From Chiua virens (lineage: Eukaryota > Basidiomycota > Agaricomycetes > Boletales > Boletaceae), in NCBI GenBank assembly GCA_019787685.1, contig JAHNUO010000030.1, positions 1 to 64,000 on the forward strand: 64,000 nt of DNA, in the 5' to 3' direction. Positions within the stretch are counted from its first letter, which is position 1. Every line of letters begins with the position of its first letter. Positions 55,321-64,000 of this stretch are shown piece by piece. The notes under the pieces were generated by a model. The model had not been told where the DNA came from. It saw nothing but the letters and a program-made list of their open reading frames with translations, and did no database searches. The position numbers and the translations under genes were made by a program.

Positions 55321-55931
55321 CCTATGTTGGTCCCAGCTTGAGAGTCTCTGTCCCCTTGTTTAGCACCATTTGCACTGGCCTTTCCTCTGAATCGCTTCTT
55401 CTTAGGCTTTTTGTGCTCTGCCATAATTTTCCATATCTCCTCTTTGATCTCAGGCGACTCATTTTTGTACAACTCGTAAATCTTTCAGGTAACATCAGCA
55501 ATAGCCATACCGCTTTTAATTTTTGATTGGACACGTGTCGAGTAATAGATTTTTGAGTAGGTCTCCCATGGCCTCTTGGTGCGAGTCTTTGGCTTGACAA
55601 GATGGTTGATAATCTTCATAGTCTTCTTGTTAGCGGCACAGTTTGCATATCGCCCAGAGTGCCATTGCAACCAGCAGCAAAGCTGTGCCTGGTGTTGTTC
55701 GATAGCCTTGGCAAGGAGATCTTGAGTTAGTGTTGCATCTAATGGAACATTTGGTAGTGCCAGTGGGCGCTCTGGCCACTTCTGGAACCACCGGTTATAG
55801 AGGTCAGGCCACTGCAGGGCATATTGACGACCACCAATTTTCTTGAAGGCAGGCAGCTCCTTGAAGAGAAAAGCCTTCTGCTCCCTCGTTGTCCATTCTG
55901 TTGGCATCTATTCCAACGTAAGATTTTTCTA

Positions 55932-56615
55932 TTATATGAAGAGCTCTGAATACTTACATTTCCTTAGTAGAAAATTTCCTAGTGGGGTGACTGAGTTTCG
56001 GGCACCTATGGAGGATGTGCCAGTCAAGTAGGGGTGAAGAATGACACATAGAGTAATGAGGATGACACATAGCAGTGGAGGGTGAAGCACGACCTGGAGG
56101 GTAACAAGAATGACATGTATGGTCACAAGTTGAATGTGTTGGGTGGGGCTGAAAGAGATAGCATGTTAATTGAAAGTATGACCAATGGGAGATTGAGAGG
56201 GAACCACACCCACCATGATTATAAAGGATGGAGGATTTGTTTGGAAACAAGCCAATCTCTCAGAGTGAAAAGGACGTAGCTGGCTCATTTGGTCTTTTTC
56301 AACAAGTTCCAACAATAAATCAGACATATTCCTTACTGACCATGATAATGCTGATCCGAACTGACCACAATAACACCAATCCAAAATGATCATGACAACA
56401 CTGATCTGAACTGACCAAGACTGTGCCAATCTGATCAAGATCTCGCGAAGATGAGATGTCATGTCACACACGAACACAAGACCTAAAACATATTTAGCAA
56501 TAAACCAACCTCTCAGGCTGAGAGTGAATCCCAAACCTCTGATTGTAATTCTTGTATCCAATGTTGATTGATTGGTTGTGTAACAATGTTCATTTGTCTT
56601 TAATTACATCAAATT
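55932..56615. repeat. Short diverged repeats upstream of the unnamed gene
   Basis: Copies of an ACTGACCA(C/A)(A/G)A-(C/T)-TGATC word alternate at 56330-56450, and a GGTGAAGCACGA/ATGACACATAG phrase repeats at 56030-56110. No gene recognised. Confidence 0.45.
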
Positions 56616-57500
56616 CTATGGTAACATAACATCAGGAGCAACTTGGTACAACAAGTGGTGATTTTGTATGAACTTGCTCAGATTATTACCTTCCATGGCG
56701 TTCAATAGAAGGTCCTCCAAAACCTTAATGACTGCTTGGACCACCTGGGAAATTGAACTTTCAGGGATATCAGTCCCACTTTCTGACCACCTGTGAGATG
56801 ACAAACCTTGAATGTGTTTATCGAGCGCTTGGACTAGGTCATGAGTGTGAGAAATCTTGTGATAGTCCCCCAAAGCAATGAAACGCTGACAGAGAGCGTC
56901 CATCCACTCATGAGAGGACCTCCTGATGATCTCTTTGAGTGCCACTTCAATACTAGTTTCCAAATCATTAAGTATATATGTTGATTAGTTCAATGGTGTG
57001 CAAGCACAGTATAGTAGGAACTCGTGATACCTGACTGATGAACTTGAGCGAGTTGGCTGCTCATTTTTGAGGCTGCTCCTTGGCCACCCAGTGCTTGACA
57101 AGTTGAATATAAGTAATAAGATAGAACAAAAGCTGATGGAACATCATAATCATGATGTTGCACATACCGGTGCAGCAACATCTGATTTTTTGATGTCGGT
57201 TCCCCGATGATCTGGGTGGGATGTGTTGTGCATCTGGCTCCCTCCAAGTAATGGTATATGAGCCAATCAGATCATGGAGACGGGATTTCAAGCTCACTGT
57301 GTTGTCCGGTGGCTTGTGCCTTTTATGCTTTTCCACAAGCTTCTTGTTGATCATGTCCTGATTTCTGGAATGCAAATGAGCTGTTAGCAGAAGCTCAAAC
57401 ATAGGAATAGTAAGACCCACTTATCATAATACTTTGTTCAGTATGAACAAGTAGCCGTTACCCTCTCTTCAGGAGTGATGTATAGCTTTGGTCGTCCCAT
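56616..57500 (-). pseudogene. Remnant of a GRPK..TPEER family gene
   Basis: Read on the minus strand from about 57500: MGRPKLYITPEERVTATCSY, a stop, TKYYDK; then after an intron NQDMINKKLVEKHKRHKPPD, SRLHDLIGSYTITWREPDAQ and, after further breaks, SHEWMDALCQRFIALGDYHK and VVQAVIKVLEDLLLNAMEGN, stop at 56616. The N-terminal (GRPxxYxTPEER...Y.K..) phrase is a recurring start of short TE-linked mushroom proteins and may contact DNA as an AT-hook. The stop after CSY and the frame breaks indicate decay. Function unknown. Confidence 0.45.
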
Positions 57501-59169
57501 TAGGCCGAGTCTGAGTCATAGTTGTAGGGGAGCTAGAATTGGAACTAATGGATGTAATCTTAAAGGCACGAGTTTGAGTGAGTTTGTATAGGTGCGAAAT
57601 GGGAGAATAAAGTTGGGATGTAAGCAGCCATACTGATGGTGGTGTAGTTTCCAGATATTTTGTGCATGTCATAGGAGATTTACTTCTAGCACACTTTACT
57701 AGCAACACTGGCACTTTGTCGCACCTGAGAACACACATTTGGTCTCTATGTTTTGCATGGAATACATTGGGTATACTGAATACATGCGTGAGTCAACTAG
57801 ATGCACATACTGTCAGCAGCATGCTGGTATTGATCTATATTCGATCAATCTGGCATCCTGGATTCACTCAGTGCCATGGTGGTGTGGGGAGAAAACGAGA
57901 AGTTGATATCAATTAAATACTGGCAATGTGTAACTACGAGATCTGTTGGTTGATATACATGGCAGTGTTGCTGTCAATTGCATCCAACATGAGGCAGCAA
58001 CCCATTTCCACCGATTCAACCTTCTCGAAGACAGCTCCACTGATGCCAAGTATGAAAGGTGCCGTGTTAATCCTAGGCATGAATCAGATCCTTGGACCTG
58101 GTAAGAAGCGCAGGGACTCACCAATGTATGAACACACCAACAACTGTTCCATGAGTGATGATGTAGCATTGGGAGCGGGTATGCGATACACTGGGTTGGA
58201 CATATGCAAATCCATTATATTGTACAAGCTCATGGCCAGATGGCACAGTGATATTCATATTCCACAGGGAAATAAGTGGACACTCAGCTGGTCAGGAGCT
58301 CTGGGTGAGAATGTGCTCCATACTACAACATGAGAGGCAGAAAAAATACCTCTGAGAACTTGATTTGGATAATTTACACGAAGACAGATTGGAGCCACAA
58401 GAGTGTCTGCATACTCTAGTGGAATGTTTGCATGGTGTATGTCGGCAAGAAGGGCTGCAAGTGAGTGGAGTTAGTAGTACTTGCGAATTGATAATGATCA
58501 GAGCTGGCCAGACATACAGTCAACAGTGATGCAGAGGTGACCTGTCTGGTTTTCCTTGTTATCTATGGTTCGTGTGTTGTATGTAACTGGCATGACTTGG
58601 AGTAAAGCACACTGCCCAAAGCAAGGCGGGGCCTGGAGTCAATGGCAACAACTGCTATATGTGAGACTCTATGCATTACAAACTGTTGATACCAAGTTGC
58701 ACAGGACTCTTTGCTGACACAATGACCAAGCCAGCCAGCGAAGTCTTGCAAGAGCCTACAGAACATCTGAGTCTGAATTAGTATGGTTCAATACAATGAA
58801 TTAATGATGAAATCTTAATAGGTCCAGCTTCCTGCGCCGCATTGGGGCCCACCAATGATACAATCCCTGAGGTCCACCGTGACTTCAAGTTTCCTATGGT
58901 TCCCAACTTGGTGGTGGAGGGCCTGTATCTCCTAATCCTCATGCTTAATGCCAGTGTTCACCCCAGTTTGTAAGAGTCTTGCAAGATCAGGAGAATCGAA
59001 CTTATGCAGGTGCAACTTCAAAAGAACTGATCTTTAACTTTGTACCTACTGTGACCATCAGAGAACAATGAACGTATCTTGCACAGGATCACAGCCTGAG
59101 GGTGGTGGTGAGTGCATGATCAATTCCTGTTCCAACTTCCTGCCACCTAATTCAACTATACACACTCAG
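57501..59169. other. Non-coding, repeat-rich spacer
   Basis: No gene could be supported. Two further TCTTGCAAGA palindromes occur (about 58744 and 58978). A plus-strand frame at 57926-58333 and its minus-strand counterpart lack recognisable motifs. Confidence 0.35.
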
Positions 59170-59451
59170 TGTTGGAGATCAGTCCATAGATAGATCTTCT
59201 TATTCATGCTCACTATGTATATACACTATGTTACCATATATGGACATCGACCATACTTTTACTCACGACACGCCACATGCCTTCCTCCAGTCTCTTTCAC
59301 CACGACTGGAGGTAAGCCATGGCATTCCACCCTTGTTTCACTATTTACTGACCTACTGTAGTATATTCATACCCTCATTTAGGTACAGTTCAGTCTCTTT
59401 CACCACGACTGGAGTATATTCATACCCTCATTTAGTCCATGTTGAATCACA
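59170..59451 (+). repeat. 5' LTR of copia element
   Basis: Begins TGTTGGAGATCAG and ends GAATCACA, 282 bp. Its first 62 nt match the 3' LTR at 63939-64000 with two differences, both transitions. Inside, an AGTCTCTTTCACCACGACTG block and a TATATTCATACCCTCATTTAG block each occur twice (about 59289/59392 and 59361/59415). Confidence 0.85.
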
Positions 59452-59466
59452 GGTTATGAGCCCTGC
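59452..59466 (+). promoter_or_regulatory. Probable tRNA primer-binding site
   Basis: GGTTATGAGCCCTGC directly follows the 5' LTR, the usual place for the primer-binding site. It resembles the 3' end complement of an initiator-type tRNA as in other copia elements, but I did not verify the tRNA. Confidence 0.55.
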
Positions 59467-59572
59467 CTAGCACAGAAAAACAACAATCGAGCCCCATTGA
59501 ACCTGTTTTCACACCTTGATCCCCCAGCCTGACGACTCCCAAAGCGAATCGAGCGCTCATCAATCATCAACC

Positions 59573-61981
59573 ATGTCGCAACCTTGTACCACGCCATCCA
59601 GGACACCTCGAGAACCCCCTGGTGCATTCGGCCCCAGCGCCAGCACCAGAGTGGGCAGGCTTCATCCTGCCGCATTCTTGGGACAAACAGTTGACGACAA
59701 GGAGGTCAACAACCAGTCAACCCAGACCACCCACCTTCACCCAACAGCTTCTCGCCACACCACCCCAGCACCATTACACGCACCTAGCAGATCCCCATCC
59801 TGCCCTTCCACGCCATACTCAATTGGCATACTCGACGACTACACACCCAGCCCTGATGATGAGGCATGCCACCTTCACCCAACACTCCAAAAAAGCATAC
59901 GCCCTGCCGACTTCAACTATCTTTTAAAACTCAAACCATGGCTCAGTTCCACCAACTACACCATGTGGCAAACCAACATATACCACACACTACAGATGGA
60001 GTCACTCCACTACTACCTTGACCCCACGTTCTCATGCCCATCCATCACAGAGGCATACGAACACTCTATTCAATGGACCAAGGCCAACCTCTTTGTGTGT
60101 ACAGTGCTTACTAGCATGATGACAGAGAAGATTGCAGCCCAGATCAGGCATATCGATAATGCAGCAGAAATGTGGATAGAGGCACGACGCTTATACTTGG
60201 GAACTACAGCAACCGATTGGACCCTCGTAATTACTGCCTTAGTCACCTCACGCTACAAAGACGGCAAGGATGCAGCAGCACACATTGCCAAAATGAGGGC
60301 CTATTGTCGCGACCTCATCCTGATGGCATGTGATATTGCGGACGAACTATTTGCATGCTTCTTACGGATCTCAATGCCCCAAACATGGAACTACATATTC
60401 GCTGCCCTACCAGACCGCTACACCTCCACTGAAGTTGAGCGACGCATTCATGATGAATATGGTGTATGCATAAGCCAAACTGGAGGGACTACCAATGCCT
60501 TTCAGGCCACGCAATCCAACCCATGTTGGAGCCGCACACCCATCCCAGGACAGCCATTCTGTGAGAACTGCACCATATCCGGCCATTGGACCAAGGATTG
60601 CTGTTCCAAGGGCAAAAAGAGGGACTCTAAAAAGGGGAAGAAAGACAACACAGACGACGAGAAAGAGAAGGACAAGGGGGACAGAAAAGGGAGCGATAAG
60701 TTCAAAAAGAGCAAAGACTACAAGAGACACGGCAAACCATACAATAAGAAGGCCAACCAGGCAGTCGCCAATGACTCTACTACTAGTAGCAGCTCAAATG
60801 ACCAATGCTCCGACTCTAGTCTATCCACCTACTTCACTGGCAACCCCTCAGCCTCTCACTCACGCTTCAGGTGGATCCTTGACAGTGGCGCCACAAATCA
60901 CATATGTACTGAACATATGGCTTTCACCACATTCACACCCACCAACGAATCCATCAAAGGCATCATCAAAGATGGCCCAGAACTCACAGTCTGTGGCACT
61001 GGCACCATACTGGTACACATATACGTAAAAGGCAAACCTGATCACATGATCAAACTCATCAATGTGAGCTACTGCCCCAATGCACATGATAACCTAATGT
61101 CAGAAAGCCGCATGGACCACAAAGGGATGGAGATCACCAAACATGATGGGCACGTCACCATCAACAACCCTGATGGTGAAACCATTATAGAAGGATGTCT
61201 ACGAGGAAACCTATATGAAATCAACAGCACAATACCACCACCATCGTATACGTTTCATGCTGCCTTCACTGCCCGTTACACACCCAACCTCGATCTATGG
61301 CATGTATGCCTTGGCCACATCAGCCTCAAAAGCCTATGCTACCTTGACTGCCACAATCTTGTGACTGGCATGGATCTTTGAGGTAATGGCAAACTGTCAC
61401 CATGTGATGGATGTGCCAAGGGCAAGCACCACCAAGCCCCCTTCCCACCCGCTTCTACAAACTGGGCCACCAGACGCTTAGAAAGACTCCACATGGACTT
61501 ACAGGGCCCATTCAACATGTCAGTCCAAGGGTATCGCTACACCCTTGCCGTGATCAATGACCATACCCGAAAGGGATGGAAAGAATTCCTAAAAAGCAAA
61601 GACAAGGCCCCAGAGTCCATCAAAACCCTTATTGAGAAGCTTGAAACCCATAGCGGCTCACGTGTGAAGACCATATGCTCTGACCATGGTGGCGAATTTA
61701 TTGACGGACAACTACAAACCTATTTCAAAAACAAAGGCATCACCCACGAACTCTCAGCCCCACACACTCCACAACAAAACGGGATCGCAGAATGCTTCAA
61801 CCAAACTACACATGAAAGCACACTCAGAATGCTCGAGCACGCCGAGATGTCAAAAGGCTTCTGGCCTGAAGCACATGAATATGCCAATTACGTCCACAAT
61901 CGCTGCCCCACCAAAGCACTCACACGAACCATACCCAATGAAGCCTTCTACAGCCGCAAACCCAGCCTCTCTACCCTATGA
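59573..61981 (+). pseudogene. copia gag, protease and integrase (interrupted)
   Basis: The first ATG is at 59573 (MSQPCTTPSRTP). Gag part: a UBN2/retrotran_gag-like block with YTMWQTNIYHTLQMESLHYY, then a CCHC knuckle (CENCTISGHWTKDC) and a Lys-rich stretch. The protease active site is WILDSGATNHI, then the GAG-pre-integrase motif LWHVCLGHISLKSL. A TGA at 61379-61381 interrupts, and the same frame resumes with CDGCAKGKHH and the integrase core, whose acidic residues are Asp (HMDLQGP), Asp (CSDHGGEF) and Glu (NGIAECFNQ). A second TGA at 61979 ends the frame before the RT region. Both stops are single-codon breaks in otherwise continuous sequence. Confidence 0.88.
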
Positions 61982-63931
61982 GTCTTTGGATCCTGCTGCC
62001 ACATACATATCCCCCCTGAACTCTGATGAAAACTTGATCCACACTCCATTGACGGAATTCTATGTGGCTTCAAATGTGGATCCAAGGCCTACAAAGTCTG
62101 GATCCCATCCAAACACAGATTCACTACATCCTGAGATGTGATTGTATATGAAAAGATATCTGAACGTGCAACCCGACCGTCATGGAAAAAGGAAGCAGCA
62201 GATAAACAAGCAGCCAAAGAGTCAGAGGCCCGTGCAGAACGCAAGGCCCTATGAGAAGCATGGAAACAACAAGCAGCTACGGAACTAGTCCAACCACCAG
62301 AAACTGGTACCCAGGATATTGCCCAACTGGCTTATGTAGCTGTCCATGGCAAAGACACGCCATGCAATTACCGTGAAGCCACTTCAGGCCCTGATGCCGA
62401 TGAATGGTGGAAAGCAATGCACGAGGAGTACAACCTCCTGCAGAAGCGAGGCACATGGGAACTTGTCGACCGGCCAAAGGACTGCAAAGTGATCAGATGC
62501 TGCTGGACCTATGTCATCAAACATGGCCCCAATGGCAAGATCACACGATACAAGGCCCGATTAGTCACACAAGGTTTTTCCCAGATCCCTGGCATTGACT
62601 ATGGCGACACATTCTCCCCAACTGTGCAACTCGTTTCACTTCATGTAATCCTACATTACACAGCAGCACATGGATGGTATCATGGCCAAGACGACGTTAC
62701 TGGTGCATTCCTGCACAGTAAGATCGACCATGAGATCTACATGCGACAACCTGAAGGCTTCTTGGATGGCACAGACAAAGTCACAAAGCTTCTACTCAGC
62801 CTCTACAGGATCAAGCAAGGTTCATACCTATGGAATAAATACATGAACCAGAAGCTAACCGCAAATGGCTTCACCCATATCCCATGTGACCCCACTGTCT
62901 ATATCCGCCAAACTGCCTCCGGCGACATAGCCATCACCACAATCCATGTCGACAATGCCTTAACTGTTGCCAACTCCCAACAGATGCTGCAAGACACCCG
63001 TCAACTCCTCCACACCCTCTTCAAGATGAAAGCAGAAGATCCAGACTGGCTAATAGGCATGAAACTCACCGATAATCATGAGAACCGTACTGTTACCTTG
63101 TCCCAAGCACAATATCCTGAATTACTCCTCAAACGATTCTGCATGGACACGTGCAATCCAGTCAGCATGCCAATGGACCCTGGGATCATCCTAACAAAGG
63201 CAGATTGCCCCACAACCGCTGAGGAAAAGAAGGAGATGGCAAACTACCCGTACCGCAAAGCCCTTGGTGGCATCACATGGCTTGCAGTCATCTCACATCC
63301 TGATCTCGCCTATGCTGCAAGCCAACTTGGCCAATTCAGTGCTAACCCTGGAAAAACCCACTGGAAAGCACTCATGCACATTTTCAAGTACCTACAGAGC
63401 ACACATGACCTCGCACTCACTCTTGGCAAGGTATCAGATGCCAATCCTGACATCCTCACAGGCCATATGGACACAAGCTAGGTGCGCGACGCAGACAATC
63501 ATTGATTGACATCTGGATACATCTTTTAACTCAGCAATGCAGTCATCTCTTGGAACAGCAAAAAGCAGACCAATGTGGCCACATCGTCATCTGAGGCCGA
63601 ATACATTGCACTTGCAGACGGTGCCAAGCAGGGACTGTGGTTGCACTATGTTACCCATGACATCGGTATTCACGGAGACACTGAGCCACCAACCACAGAG
63701 CTCCTATCCGACAACACTGCTGCCATTGCTATCACGAGAGAGGCCCGCTTCCACGGTCAGAGCTGCCACATCGGAACCCAGTTCCACTTCATACATGAGC
63801 ATGTCAAGGATAGGACCTTCGAGATTACACACATCCCTACTGCCAACATGCTCGCTGACAGTCTCACGAAACCCCTCACTCGCCAGCCTCACCAAACCAT
63901 GCTAGCTCGTTTCTCATTATCCCTGGCCTGA
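61982..63931 (+). pseudogene. copia reverse transcriptase and RNase H (interrupted)
   Basis: After a frameshift near 62015 and another TGA at 62251, the RT frame runs from about 62417: WTYVIKHGPNGKITRYKARL, DYGDTFSPTVQLVSLHVILH, QDDVTGAFLHSKIDHEIYMR and TIHVDNALTVANS, where the usual YVDD catalytic pair reads HVDN. A TAG at 63481 and a frame change break it (DHMDTS). RNase H follows: ATSSSEAEYIALADGAKQGL and EITHIPTANMLADSLTKPL to a stop at 63931. The HVDN change alone would likely kill RT catalysis, since the second Asp binds metal. Confidence 0.85.
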
Positions 63932-63938
63932 GGGGGTG
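63929..63938 (+). promoter_or_regulatory. Polypurine tract
   Basis: TGAGGGGGTG lies immediately before the 3' LTR and is the expected plus-strand priming site. Confidence 0.6.
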
Positions 63939-64000
63939 TGTTGGAGATCAGTCCGTAGATAGATCTTCTTATTCATGCTCACTACGTATATACACTATGT
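63939..64000 (+). repeat. 3' LTR of copia element (partial)
   Basis: First 62 nt of the LTR, beginning TGTTGGAGATCAGTCCGTAG. The rest lies beyond the window. Confidence 0.9.

Larger units (their letters stand above)
53506..55907 (-). pseudogene. Unnamed TE-associated gene with one in-frame stop
   Basis: Begins at ATG 55907 with MPTEWTTREQKAFLFKELPA, followed by YNRWFQKWPERPLALPNVP and a helical segment ending PKTRTKRPWETYSKIYYSTR. At 55485-55487 a TGA interrupts an otherwise continuous frame (SGMAIADVT, stop, KIYELYKNESPEIKEEIW). Then come a basic stretch (KKPKKKRFRGKASANG), a run of fifteen Asp, two spliced exons (ALQCILEHFSSQTGGWHFSV and FSHVYTDFDTVVVAGYGEYL) and a final 442-codon frame that is Ser/Thr/Ala-rich with a basic end (KSLKKRSTRTSKWPANAI). 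N-terminal domains like this recur in many copies in mushroom genomes near transposons; the function is unknown to me. The single stop may be a recent disabling change. Confidence 0.55.
59170..64000 (+). mobile_element. Ty1/copia retrotransposon, 3' LTR cut by window end
   Basis: Order: 5' LTR (59170-59451), primer-binding site, gag with zinc knuckle, protease, integrase, reverse transcriptase, RNase H, polypurine tract and 3' LTR. Integrase precedes RT, which defines Ty1/copia. The 5' flank is CTCAG (59165-59169); its partner lies beyond the window. The coding region is broken at several places, so the copy cannot be autonomous. Confidence 0.93.

Overview
The window looks like nuclear DNA of a filamentous basidiomycete, probably an Agaricomycete. 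Genes carry many short introns (about 45-80 nt, GT-AG). The gene set includes IMP dehydrogenase, GH92 mannosidase, GH28 polygalacturonase and a GH18 chitinase with a CBM5 module. The mobile DNA includes a Plavaka-type remnant, Ty1/copia and Tc1/mariner elements, and solo LTRs. All calls were made by reading the sequence; no database search was run.

Layout. 1-22 kb is gene-dense, GC-balanced host DNA. It holds a decayed F-box copy (-), a spliced acidic protein (-), a decayed methyltransferase copy (-), an F-box gene (+), an intact methyltransferase (-), IMP dehydrogenase (-), a hypothetical gene (+), an SH3 protein (+), GH92 alpha-mannosidase (-), an SDR oxidoreductase (+), an O6-alkylguanine-DNA alkyltransferase-like gene (-), a deleted CK1-like kinase remnant (+) and a secreted epoxide-hydrolase-like alpha/beta hydrolase (+).

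22-40.6 kb is an AT-rich block of mobile and decayed DNA, bounded on both sides by copies of a ~110 bp sequence. It contains two solo LTRs with perfect 5-bp target duplications, a Tc1/mariner element with 214-bp inverted repeats, remnants of a JmjC-type gene and a BAH-PHD gene, and a ~6 kb multi-exon gene with a Ulp1 (C48) cysteine-protease-like exon.

40.7-50.2 kb returns to host genes on the minus strand: secreted GH28 endopolygalacturonase, secreted GH18/CBM5 chitinase (with an 8-nt microexon) and a large P-loop NTPase. 50.8-59.1 kb is a second repeat-rich zone: a Plavaka C-terminal remnant, an array of the palindrome TCTTGCAAGA, a large TE-associated gene with one in-frame stop, and fragments of another dispersed family. 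59.2-64 kb is a Ty1/copia element with both LTRs in view (the 3' one cut by the window end) and several disabling mutations.

Functionally, the host genes cover purine synthesis (IMPDH), DNA alkylation repair, glycan and cell-wall turnover (GH92, GH18, GH28) and unassigned oxidoreductase and hydrolase roles. They do not form an obvious biosynthetic cluster. The most unusual signal is the AT-rich block, where relatives of chromatin-reader or -modifier domains (JmjC, BAH-PHD) and a SUMO-protease-like fold sit together among transposons.
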